From an uncultured Eubacterium sp. (lineage in GTDB: Bacteria > Bacillota > Clostridia > Lachnospirales > Lachnospiraceae), in assembly GCA_910578975.1 (NCBI GenBank), contig CAJTRZ010000001.1:289990-353989 (forward strand): DNA of 64,000 nt, given 5' to 3'. The notes beneath the pieces were generated by a model. The model ran no database searches, was not told the DNA's origin, and worked only from the letters and a program-made list of their open reading frames with translations. This document shows positions 26,684-34,640 of this stretch, piece after piece (the first letter of the stretch is position 1; every line of letters begins with the position of its first letter). A program made the position numbers and the translations under genes.

Positions 26684-29380
26684 TTAAATATCAAAATCTG
26701 ATTCCTGTAAAACGATTAATCCCTCATCATCTGTCTTAGAGCCAAAAATTCCTTTGACCTTTCTGCTAATTCTGCTGGATTTATCGATTGCTTTGTCTAT
26801 AATTCCCTCAACATCTGACTGTCCGATTCCTTTATTTGCACCAAAGAAATCATCAATAGCTTTGTAGAATGCTAAGTTTGCTAATTCATCCACACTATAA
26901 CCCCTTGCAAGAGCATACTGTTTTCCATATTCCACCCATTCCTTAATATCATACTCCTTAATGCGGACTACATGGTTAAACACGGATTCCAATCGTGGAG
27001 ATTCCTTCATCAAAGTCTCCATTCCTTCAATATTACCCTCTAAAACAATCAGCATATCATCCGTAAACATACCAGAGACATCAATTAGTTCGCTGACTGT
27101 CATCTTTCCTAACTGATCTGCGTTTTCTACAATCAGATCACTTCCTACTAATTTGTTAATTGCATATCGGAAGCCTTTTCTGTTTAATGCACCTGCATCA
27201 ACCTTCGCGAGCCTGCGATTACGTCTTCCACGTTTGCGGTTTACCAGTTTTACTAACTCAATCGCCAATGTTGTTTTTCCGGTTTTTTCATCACCCATGA
27301 TGATTACATTACCTTCATCCGATTTTCCATTTGGTGTATAATTCACTATCAGTTCCTGTAATACTTCACGAATATTAGTTTCAAAACCTTCTACATTCAA
27401 ATAATTTTTGAACTCTGTAAGTTCTGCCTCAGATAAGATATCTTCTCTGATAACAGTCTCTGGCTTTTCATCATGACTCTCTGTATCTGAAACATTCTCC
27501 ATAATATTATCATGCTGTATACCAGTATTTCCTGCTGCGATATTAATATCAGAAAAGCTTTTACTCTGCTGGTTATCATCTGTCTTTTTCTCATCAACAA
27601 ACGCTGTATCTGCTTTTGTTTCGTCTGAGGCATCTGATACCATTTGACTCTGCTTAACTTCTCCCTCATCTACAATTCCTGCACCAGATAACACTTCAAT
27701 TTTTGAACTTGGATTTTCCTTTACTCTGACATTTGGTACATCCACTTTCGGAGCATTATCATCAACATTTTCTGCTTCTTTGTTTGCAACTGCTTCTTCT
27801 GCTTTTTTTATAGCAGCCTGAAGTTCTTCTCTTGTAGGAAGCTTATCTGTCTTATATCCCAAATCAGAGTTTGCCGCAATGTTTTCATACATATTTTTTT
27901 GGCCAAGATCATTACTGTCATCTCTCTTTGGTGCCTCAAAGTCCAAGTCGAGTATTGGAATATCTCCTGTATTTCCACGAACCGGCATGGCATCCTCTTT
28001 TATTTCCTGAACAGGAGGTTTTACAACTTTACTTACCTTCGGCTGTTCTACAATATCTCCGTTCTCAATCACCTGAACTTTATCAAAAATACGGGTACTT
28101 CCCATATCATCAGATTCATTCATAATCGGAATGGCATTTTTTTCTTCGTCTGTTTTTAAATCTTCTTCATCGATAATATCACTGTCATCAAATATGACTT
28201 CATCGTTATCGCTCTGCTCTACAACATCTGTATTTTTCTTTAAATCATTTTTTCTTTCAAGTGTTTTTTCTTCTGTTTCACTCGTATCTTTCACTGCACT
28301 GGCTTCATCTATAATATCTACCGCCTGCTGTACTGTTTCCGCTTTCAGGATACCTCTTTCCTGAAGTTGCTTCAGTATGTCGCTGACATCCTTAATTCCA
28401 GTCAGTTTTTCTGTCTGTGGAAGTATCTCTTCTGGTTCTTCTGCTGCTTCATCTTCACCTCTGACTGCCTCATCTGTTATGGTGTTATCAGAACTATTTT
28501 CCGGCTGCTCATCCTGTATTACATGCTCACCGGCATGTTTGACTTCTTCCACAACACTCTCTTCAATTTCTTCCGGAAGTACAATCTCTTCCATATCACC
28601 GCTTATCTTATTTTCACTCTCTTCTTTTGTTTCATCAGATAACACCTCTCCAGTTATCATATCCGGATTTATTTCAAATGGTCTTCTCTTCTGTTTCTTT
28701 GTTCCTTCATTTTTTTCTTCTAACTGAATTTCCTTTACTTCAGCATTTTCTAATTTTTCTTCCTGACGCATCTGGTTTTCATCATATTTCTCCTGCTGAG
28801 AAGCTGTTAGTGCCGCATATCTGCTCTTTAGTTCCATTGCTTTATTAACATATTTTCCTTCTGAGAACCATAGACTGATTTCATCGCAGATATCTACACA
28901 TTTTTCTGTCTCTCCAGCTTTATGGTACAGTTTTGCCAGCTCATACGCCCATTTTTCTTCCATATCCAAGTTTACGTATTCTTCTAAAATAGAAATCAGC
29001 TCTTCTATTGACTTTCCCTGCGCCTTAGACATTCTGTATTTTAATATGTATCTGGCTGTATCACGTGGTGCCATTTCTATAAAATCATCATAAAAGTTTT
29101 TTGCCTCTTCAAAATCTTTCATCTTGACAGAAATAAGGCATAACTTAAATGCTATTAATCTTCCCGCATTCGTGTTCTCATATGCCAGTTCCAACGCCTT
29201 TTTTGCATCTTCATAGTTTCGGGTTCTCTCATACGCATCAGCGACAACACTTAAAAAATTATTATCTTTAATTTTTTTAAGTTCCAGAGAGTCAGCAATT
29301 TCTGCTGCTTTGTCAAACTCCCGATTACGCATCGCGCTTCTCAACTCTTCCATTTTTAGTAACTGTTCATTCTTATCCAT
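26684..29380 (-). CDS. TPR protein with a long acidic disordered region and a C-terminal P-loop ATPase-like domain
   Basis: This 898-residue cytoplasmic protein has three parts. Residues about 1-205 are helical TPR-like repeats (EFDKAAEIADSLEL, NYEDAKKALELAYE, DFEEAKNFYDDFIE). Residues about 205-665 are highly acidic low-complexity sequence without hydrophobic core. Residues about 665-898 resemble an AAA+ domain with Walker A GDEKTGKTT (696-704). A Walker B-like strand reads SDLIVENADQL instead of the usual DE pair, and LIVLEGN lies at the sensor-1 position. A basic patch NRKRGRRNRR follows Walker A. It lies between recR and the transketolase genes. I do not recognise a characterised homologue; ATP binding is likely and hydrolysis is uncertain. 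Confidence 0.7.
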   Translation of the reverse strand: MDKNEQLLKMEELRSAMRNREFDKAAEIADSLELKKIKDNNFLSVVADAYERTRNYEDAKKALELAYENTNAGRLIAFKLCLISVKMKDFEEAKNFYDDFIEMAPRDTARYILKYRMSKAQGKSIEELISILEEYVNLDMEEKWAYELAKLYHKAGETEKCVDICDEISLWFSEGKYVNKAMELKSRYAALTASQQEKYDENQMRQEEKLENAEVKEIQLEEKNEGTKKQKRRPFEINPDMITGEVLSDETKEESENKISGDMEEIVLPEEIEESVVEEVKHAGEHVIQDEQPENSSDNTITDEAVRGEDEAAEEPEEILPQTEKLTGIKDVSDILKQLQERGILKAETVQQAVDIIDEASAVKDTSETEEKTLERKNDLKKNTDVVEQSDNDEVIFDDSDIIDEEDLKTDEEKNAIPIMNESDDMGSTRIFDKVQVIENGDIVEQPKVSKVVKPPVQEIKEDAMPVRGNTGDIPILDLDFEAPKRDDSNDLGQKNMYENIAANSDLGYKTDKLPTREELQAAIKKAEEAVANKEAENVDDNAPKVDVPNVRVKENPSSKIEVLSGAGIVDEGEVKQSQMVSDASDETKADTAFVDEKKTDDNQQSKSFSDINIAAGNTGIQHDNIMENVSDTESHDEKPETVIREDILSEAELTEFKNYLNVEGFETNIREVLQELIVNYTPNGKSDEGNVIIMGDEKTGKTTLAIELVKLVNRKRGRRNRRLAKVDAGALNRKGFRYAINKLVGSDLIVENADQLGKMTVSELIDVSGMFTDDMLIVLEGNIEGMETLMKESPRLESVFNHVVRIKEYDIKEWVEYGKQYALARGYSVDELANLAFYKAIDDFFGANKGIGQSDVEGIIDKAIDKSSRISRKVKGIFGSKTDDEGLIVLQESDFDI

Positions 29381-29415
29381 TTGAATACCTCTTTATATCC
29401 TTACCCTGACGTTTC

Positions 29416-30012
29416 TTATACTGCCACACGACCCTCCAATGCCCTAAGCAATGTGACATTATCTATACATTCTAAATCACCACCTACCGGAACGCCACTC
29501 GCAATTCTGGTAACTTTAATTCCTAAAGGTTTTACTACTTTGCTGATATACATTGCGGTAGCCTCACCTTCCACACTAGAATTCGTGGCAATAATAACCT
29601 CATCAACATCTTCTTTCAATCGCTGAAACAATTCCTTCAGTTTGATATCATTCTGCCCAATACCAGCCATAGGATTAATTGCTCCATGAAGTACGTGATA
29701 AACACCATTGTACTCTCCTACTTTTTCATATGCTGCCATATCTTTTGTAGTCTCCACAACCATAATTGTTTTATGGTCTCTCTGATTACTGCTGCATATA
29801 GGGCAGATATCCTGGTCTGTTAATGTGCAGCATGTATTACAATACTTCACATTACTTTTGGCATTAATCATAGCATTTGCCAAATCCTGTACCTGTTCAT
29901 TGGGCATATCAAGTATATGAAAAGCCAATCTTCCTGCTGTCTTTGCTCCAACACCCGGAAGGCCTGACAACTCTTCAATTAACTTTGTAATGTAACCACT
30001 ATAGTAATCCAT
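29416..30012 (-). CDS. recR: Recombination mediator RecR
   Basis: RecR acts with RecO/RecF to load RecA at gaps. The 198-residue protein has the N-terminal helix-hairpin-helix (LSGLPGVGAKTAGRLAFHIL), a four-cysteine zinc finger (CNTCCTLTDQDICPIC) and a Toprim domain (TIMVVETTKDMAAYE, VIIATNSSVEGEATAMYI). Its ATG overlaps the ybaB stop (TAATG). The dnaX-ybaB-recR order is the classic arrangement. Confidence 0.97.
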   Translation of the reverse strand: MDYYSGYITKLIEELSGLPGVGAKTAGRLAFHILDMPNEQVQDLANAMINAKSNVKYCNTCCTLTDQDICPICSSNQRDHKTIMVVETTKDMAAYEKVGEYNGVYHVLHGAINPMAGIGQNDIKLKELFQRLKEDVDEVIIATNSSVEGEATAMYISKVVKPLGIKVTRIASGVPVGGDLECIDNVTLLRALEGRVAV

Positions 30013-30350
30013 TAGAATAAACCACCCATTCCTCCGGTTATCTTAGACATTTTCTCTGTAGAAATGTCTTCCATTTTTCTAATTGCTTCGTTTACTGCTG
30101 CCATTGTTAAATCCTCTAACATTTCAATATCGTCCGGATCAACAACCTCAGGCTCAAATTTAATACTTGTAATCTCCTTCTTGCCTGAAATAGTAACCTC
30201 CACAGCACCACCGCCTGCAGTGGCAGTATACACAGCCTCTTCCAATTCAGCCTGTGCTTCTTCCATCTGTTTCTGCATCTTCTGTGCCTGTTTCATTATA
30301 TTATTCATATTTCCTGGCATGCCTCCTGGAAATCCTCCTCTTCTTGCCAT
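30012..30350 (-). CDS. YbaB/EbfC-family nucleoid-associated protein
   Basis: This small DNA-binding protein of 112 residues, thought to help organise the nucleoid, has the family core [38 protein letters not shown] and [19 protein letters not shown]. An N-terminal Arg/Gly/Met-rich segment precedes it, common in Clostridial members. The AGGAGG site lies inside the end of dnaX and the gene overlaps recR, so the three are expressed together. Confidence 0.95.
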   Translation of the reverse strand: MARRGGFPGGMPGNMNNIMKQAQKMQKQMEEAQAELEEAVYTATAGGGAVEVTISGKKEITSIKFEPEVVDPDDIEMLEDLTMAAVNEAIRKMEDISTEKMSKITGGMGGLF

Positions 30351-30351
30351 T

Positions 30352-31911
30352 TTAAAAATCCTCCTCTTCTACTTCCATATTTATTTTAGAAACTACTTCC
30401 ATAAAATAATCTCCAAAGTTTTGATTATTTTCTAGAATCGTCATTTCAACCTTAACCTGTTTTTCAATCTCCTCACTAATTAGATTTGTAAGCATCTCTA
30501 TCACCTCAGGCTTATTACTTCCCTCATAACCAATAGAGCCTGGAGCAAACACAATCAGCAAGGTGTCCTCTCCCTTTACACTGAATCTTGCATTTTCCAA
30601 ATATGTTTTGTATGGATTTGAAATATGCCTTTTAATTCTTCCCCAATTATTTACTACTTCCTGTATATCCGCAGGAACAGGCTTTGCGAAAACTTTTTTT
30701 GGCTTTGGCTGTTCTTTCTTTGCTTCACTACCAGTGGCTACAGTCGTCACGATATCTCCGCTTTCTATTTTCTTTTCCACAATCGTCATTCTGTTGTTCA
30801 GCGAACCAATATCGTTCTCCATAGCAGGTTTTGTCAGTTTAATCAACGCAATTTCAATTAACACCCTCTTCTGGGAAGAGTATTTCATCTGACTTGATAA
30901 TTCCGAAAAAATTCGGATATATCTCATAATAGTATCTATATCAACCATTTGGGCTTCTTCTTTTAAAGCCTGAATCCTTTCTGTTGATGCATCAATGACA
31001 TCGGAAGCATTCTCAGAAGTTTTAATCAGCATCAAATTACGCAGATACCAGATAAAATCATTCACAAATTGTCCTAATTCTCTTCCCTGCATAACCATTT
31101 CGTCTAACACATGAATACAGCCCACTACATCCCCTTCAATAACACTTCTAGTCAACTGGCTGAAGATTTCATTATCGACTGCACCTAAAACCTCTAATAC
31201 ATTATCATAAGTCAACTTCTGTCCCAGATAAAAGGCAATACACTGATCTAGCAAACTTAATGCATCTCGCATAGAACCATCTGCCGCCTTTGCCACATAA
31301 CGGATAGCCTTTTCTTCAACTTCTATATTCTCTTTTTCCATAAGTTCCATCAATCTACCCGCAATGGTATCAATAGAGATTCTTTTAAAATCATATCTCT
31401 GGCATCTTGACAATATTGTAATCGGAATCTTATGGGGTTCTGTGGTAGCAAGAATGAACAATACATATGATGGCGGTTCTTCCAATGTTTTAAGAAGAGC
31501 ATTAAAAGCACCAATTGATAACATATGCACTTCATCAATAATATAAACAGTATACTTACCACTGGACGGTGTGTACTGAATCTCATCCCGTATCTGACGG
31601 ATGTTATCCACACCATTATTTGATGCAGCATCAATCTCAATAACATTCATAAAACTGCTTGTATTGATGCCCTGACATACATCACACTCATTACAAGGGC
31701 TTCCATCCACCGGATGCTCACAGTTCACTGCCTTTGCAAAAATCTTTGCGACACTGGTTTTTCCTGTTCCCCTTGTTCCACAGAAAAGATAAGCATGTCC
31801 AATTCTGTTCGCATTAATTTGATTCTTTAATGTTTGTACGATATGATCCTGTCCTTTTACTTCTTCAAAAGTTGATGGACGAAACTTTCTGTACAGTGCT
31901 GTATAAGACAT
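30352..31911 (-). CDS. dnaX: DNA polymerase III subunits gamma/tau
   Basis: This clamp-loader ATPase of 519 residues carries Walker [10 protein letters not shown], the zinc-binding cysteines ([17 protein letters not shown]), Walker B/DEVH box (YIIDEVHML) and the SRC motif ([10 protein letters not shown]). A tau-like C-terminal domain follows a Lys/Pro-rich linker. It loads the sliding clamp and links to the replicase, whose alpha subunit dnaE lies at 38785-42270. No slippage site was noticed for a shorter gamma form. Confidence 0.96.
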   Translation of the reverse strand: MSYTALYRKFRPSTFEEVKGQDHIVQTLKNQINANRIGHAYLFCGTRGTGKTSVAKIFAKAVNCEHPVDGSPCNECDVCQGINTSSFMNVIEIDAASNNGVDNIRQIRDEIQYTPSSGKYTVYIIDEVHMLSIGAFNALLKTLEEPPSYVLFILATTEPHKIPITILSRCQRYDFKRISIDTIAGRLMELMEKENIEVEEKAIRYVAKAADGSMRDALSLLDQCIAFYLGQKLTYDNVLEVLGAVDNEIFSQLTRSVIEGDVVGCIHVLDEMVMQGRELGQFVNDFIWYLRNLMLIKTSENASDVIDASTERIQALKEEAQMVDIDTIMRYIRIFSELSSQMKYSSQKRVLIEIALIKLTKPAMENDIGSLNNRMTIVEKKIESGDIVTTVATGSEAKKEQPKPKKVFAKPVPADIQEVVNNWGRIKRHISNPYKTYLENARFSVKGEDTLLIVFAPGSIGYEGSNKPEVIEMLTNLISEEIEKQVKVEMTILENNQNFGDYFMEVVSKINMEVEEEDF

Positions 31912-31982
31912 GTCTGCTCCTTTCCGAGTGTATATTTATTTTAGATTTTAGACATATTAAGCCCTTATAAACCTTTGGATTT

Positions 31983-32011
31983 ATTATATAATAAAATGAG
32001 TGCGCGTACAA
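31983..32011 (-). promoter_or_regulatory. Promoter of dnaX-ybaB-recR
   Basis: Minus-strand TTGTAC (32011-32006) and TATAAT (31988-31983) are 17 bases apart, about 70 bases upstream of the dnaX ATG. Confidence 0.7.
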
Positions 32012-32059
32012 GGTGCAGTTTTGCTTTTTTATATCCAACAATTTCCAATATTTTTTACA

Positions 32060-32090
32060 CAAAAAGCCAGTTCAACTGAACTGACTTTAT
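32060..32090 (-). terminator. Terminator of the MATE exporter gene
   Basis: AAAGTCAGTTCA pairs with its partner (AACTGGCTTT) across GTTG, followed by TTTTTG on the minus strand, 27 bases after the stop. Confidence 0.8.
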
Positions 32091-32116
32091 CCTTAAAAAC
32101 AATATTTACTTACTTC

Positions 32117-33469
32117 TTACAATCCAACTTTTTTTCTTACAACAAAATAAGATAGCACCACTGCTGTCATCGTAATTACCCAGCTGATAGGATAAACCAA
32201 CATCAAACCTTCGAACGTAGCTATTTTTTGAAATGCCGTAAATATCCACAAAACACGTACACCACATATCCCTAACACACAAATACTGGCTGGCACAAAA
32301 GAATATCCCAAACCTCGCATGCACCCCGATAATACTTCTATTGTCATATTTACCAAATAAAAACTTAAAACGTATTTCAGTCTCACGACTGCCAAATGTG
32401 CAACTACACTATCCTGTGTAAAAATCCCTACCAACGGATATGAAAAAATAATGAATATTGCACACACTGAAAATGTAGACACTGCCCCCAATAACCAGCA
32501 TGTCTTCACAACCTTTTTACACCTATCTTTTTTGTCTGCACCAAAATTCTGACTAATAAAGGTAACTGCAGCCTGGCTAAAAGAACTTAATATAAAGAAT
32601 GCAAAATATTCATAATTTAATGCTGCTGCAGAAGCCGCGACGGCTATAGAACCTAATTGATTCAATGCCGACTGAATAATAACATTAGAAAAGGAGAACA
32701 CCATTCCCTGAACACCTGCAGGCACACCAATCTTCGCCATGCTCTTTACAATATTTAAATCTATTCTTAACTTTTTAATCTCCAAATGGAAAGGTCCTTC
32801 TTCTTTTACAAGCCAATATATCAATATTGATGAACTGATCATATTAGATACTACTGTTGCAATCGCCACTCCTTCTACATTCATTTTCAAGACAACCACA
32901 AAAAAAAGATTTAATAATACGTTAATTACCCCTGAAACAGCCAACGCAATCAATGGTCTTTTTGTGTCTCCTTTACTCCTGAAAATTGAGGAAGCAAAAT
33001 TATATAACATAATAAATGGCATTCCGGAAAAATATATTCTTAAATACCTTACTGCCAAATCCAGAATATTTGCAGGAGTAGATATTGCCGATAAAATAAT
33101 TCTTGCAAATGTAACTCCAATTACTGTCAGGCACACTCCACTTATAAGTGCCACAACAATCGCTGTGTGTACTGCCTTCTTAATTGATTTTTCATTTCCT
33201 TTTCCAATAAATGTAGATATGACAACATTTGCTCCCACCGATAAACCCACAAATAAATTTACCAGTAGATTTATTACCGCTCCGTTTGCTCCTACTGCAG
33301 CTAATGCCTCACTTCCTGCAAATCTTCCCACTACAGCAACATCGGCTGAGTTAAATAGCTGTTGCAATATACTACTGGCTGCTAAAGGCAACGCAAACAA
33401 TATAATTTTATCCACAAGAGAACCATTTAACATATCCAATTGTTTCTTTTTTGTATGTTTCGAACTCAT
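32117..33469 (-). CDS. MATE-family multidrug/sodium antiporter
   Basis: This 450-residue inner-membrane protein has twelve predicted helices in two homologous halves (ALPLAASSILQQLFNSADVAVVGRFAGSEALAAVG begins the first, IGVPAGVQGMVFSFSNVIIQSALNQLGS the second). It should export a cationic or drug-like solute using an ion gradient; the substrate is unknown. The start ATG has AAGGAAT just upstream. The first 88-bp tandem repeat unit begins 15 bases before the start codon, so the promoter must lie inside or beyond the repeats. Confidence 0.92.
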   Translation of the reverse strand: MSSKHTKKKQLDMLNGSLVDKIILFALPLAASSILQQLFNSADVAVVGRFAGSEALAAVGANGAVINLLVNLFVGLSVGANVVISTFIGKGNEKSIKKAVHTAIVVALISGVCLTVIGVTFARIILSAISTPANILDLAVRYLRIYFSGMPFIMLYNFASSIFRSKGDTKRPLIALAVSGVINVLLNLFFVVVLKMNVEGVAIATVVSNMISSSILIYWLVKEEGPFHLEIKKLRIDLNIVKSMAKIGVPAGVQGMVFSFSNVIIQSALNQLGSIAVAASAAALNYEYFAFFILSSFSQAAVTFISQNFGADKKDRCKKVVKTCWLLGAVSTFSVCAIFIIFSYPLVGIFTQDSVVAHLAVVRLKYVLSFYLVNMTIEVLSGCMRGLGYSFVPASICVLGICGVRVLWIFTAFQKIATFEGLMLVYPISWVITMTAVVLSYFVVRKKVGL

Positions 33470-33483
33470 TTTATTCCTTTCCT

Positions 33484-33728
33484 ACACAATGGCATTGAGC
33501 CTTGTGTACCTCGACTTCGCTTCGCTCTGTCTCGCACGCAGGCTTCGCCATATAATACCTTGCTACTACTTACACAATGGCATTGAGCCTTGTGTACCTC
33601 GACTTCGCTTCGCTCTGTCTCGCACGCAGGCTTCGCCATATAATACCTTGCTACTACTTACACAATGGCATTGAGCCTTGTGTACCTCGACTTCGCTTCG
33701 CTCTGTCTCGGTCACAGGCTTCGCCATA
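33484..33728. repeat. 88-bp tandem repeat, two full units and a partial third
   Basis: Units start at 33484, 33572 and 33660 with an exact 88-base period. Each begins with the hairpin ACACAATGGCATTGAG/CCTTGTGT and contains the imperfect palindrome GACTTCGCTTCGCTCTGTC. Units one and two look identical. The third differs near 33708 (GGTCACAGG for GCACGCAGG) and runs out near 33728. Confidence 0.9.
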
Positions 33729-33794
33729 TATAAAAGAAAAAGACTTCACACATTTTTGTGCAAGCACAAATGTGTAAACTCTTTTTCTTTTATA
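33729..33794 (-). terminator. Long hairpin, probable terminator of the SRP RNA transcript
   Basis: TATAAAAGAAAAAGA followed by a stem with TTTACACATTTGTGC pairs with its complement over about 30 bases, ending in CTTTTTCTTTTATA on the minus strand. It lies about 60 bases beyond the SRP RNA 3' end. Confidence 0.6.
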
Positions 33795-33851
33795 CACGGC
33801 TCATTGCCATTGTGTAAACTTTGTTTCTTTTATGCATGGCTCATTGCCATT
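33772..33851. repeat. 40-bp tandem repeat, two units
   Basis: Units at 33772-33811 and 33812-33851 repeat TTACACAATGGCAATGAGCC and ATAAAAGAAA (minus strand) with few differences. The ACACAATGGCAATGAGCC part is also the hairpin core of the neighbouring 88-bp units, so the two arrays are related. The second unit runs into the terminator hairpin. Confidence 0.75.
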
Positions 33852-33854
33852 AGA

Positions 33855-34128
33855 TAATACTCCGTGCGATTTGCTTTGTGAATATTCCATAAGCGTTACC
33901 TTTACAGTTAGCTCGGTCTAGGCTTCCTCATGTCACACAAAATGATCTGCTTAGTGCTGCTTCATTCCTGACCTGACACGGTTCACAGGATTCTGTTGCA
34001 TGAGACCCAGACGTCAACACCACTTATAAAGGGCAGCCCTACAAAATAGACCCGAGGCAAATCATCACCCCTGCTGTAGCGGATTGCAGGTACAGGGCGC
34101 CGCTAATTCCCCAGCTGCACGGAAGTGT
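33855..34128 (-). ncRNA. ffs: Signal recognition particle RNA, large type with Alu domain
   Basis: On the minus strand the sequence has the SRP domain IV core GTCAGGTCAGGAATGAAGCA, in which GGAATGAAG replaces the usual GGAAGGAAG. It also has the flanking GAACCGTG and ACTAAG, the Bacillus-type 5' Alu region (GGCGCCCTGTACCTGCAATC, AAGTGGTGTTGACGTCTGGG) and the 3' strand CCGAGCTAACTG. CCGTGC near the 5' end pairs with GCACGG near the 3' end to close the molecule. Its length of about 270 bases fits the Bacillus/Clostridium type. Ends are approximate. The RNA partners with Ffh for co-translational membrane targeting. Confidence 0.95.
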
Positions 34129-34153
34129 TATAACATATTTATAATCGACTGTA

Positions 34154-34182
34154 AGCATACCTTACTGCCTTTTCTTTGTCAA
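34154..34182 (-). promoter_or_regulatory. SRP RNA promoter whose -35 box overlaps the tadA stop codon
   Basis: Minus-strand TTGACA (34182-34177) and TATGCT (34159-34154) are 17 bases apart. The TGA stop of tadA (34181-34179) lies within the -35 hexamer. Confidence 0.8.
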
Positions 34183-34631
34183 CTATGATTTCTTAATTTT
34201 CTGAAAAAATCTTTTAAAAGACTACTGCATTCTTCTTCTAAGATTCCTTTTTCTATCTCTACCTGATGATTAAACTGATCCACCTGTAATAGATTCATAA
34301 TGGAACCGGCACAGCCTGCCTTTGGATTCATACATCCAATATAAACCTTCTTAATTCTTGCCTGCACGATTGCCCCGGCACACATCTGACAAGGCTCTGT
34401 AGTAACATACATTTCACAATCATCCAGTCTCCAATCATCTAGTTTTTTGCTGGCTTTTTTTATAGCATTTAATTCAGCGTGAGACAAAGTATTCTTATCT
34501 GCCATCCTTCTGTTATAACCACGACCGATAATCCTGTCTTGATATACAATCACACATCCAATTGGAACTTCCCCAATTGCCTCTGCCTTTCGAGCCTGTG
34601 CAATTGCCTGACGCATATATTTTTCCTTCAT
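34179..34631 (-). CDS. tadA: tRNA-specific adenosine deaminase
   Basis: TadA converts the wobble adenosine of tRNA-Arg(ACG) to inosine. The 150-residue protein has the zinc site motifs of the family: SHAELNAI (catalytic His-Ala-Glu) and TTEPCQMCAGAIVQARI (PCxxC). MRQAIAQARKA at the N terminus is also typical. It lies nine bases after the GH18 lipoprotein gene and immediately before the SRP RNA, a neighbourhood (tadA, SRP RNA, dnaX) common in Firmicutes. Confidence 0.96.
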   Translation of the reverse strand: MKEKYMRQAIAQARKAEAIGEVPIGCVIVYQDRIIGRGYNRRMADKNTLSHAELNAIKKASKKLDDWRLDDCEMYVTTEPCQMCAGAIVQARIKKVYIGCMNPKAGCAGSIMNLLQVDQFNHQVEIEKGILEEECSSLLKDFFRKLRNHS

Positions 34632-34640
34632 AACTATTCC

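Noticed and set aside
26190..26687. 165-residue plus-strand ORF opposite the transketolase gene
   Set aside because: Antisense to a conserved enzyme gene, with no start signals.
30352..31911. Programmed frameshift in dnaX giving gamma
   Set aside because: No slippery A-run followed by a stem was seen near the expected position in the linker.
32739..33674. 311-residue plus-strand ORF opposite the MATE gene
   Set aside because: It is a shadow of the MATE coding strand that continues into the tandem repeats; the encoded sequence has no family resemblance.
33484..33851. CRISPR array
   Set aside because: The repeats are directly tandem with no unique spacers, and no cas gene is present.
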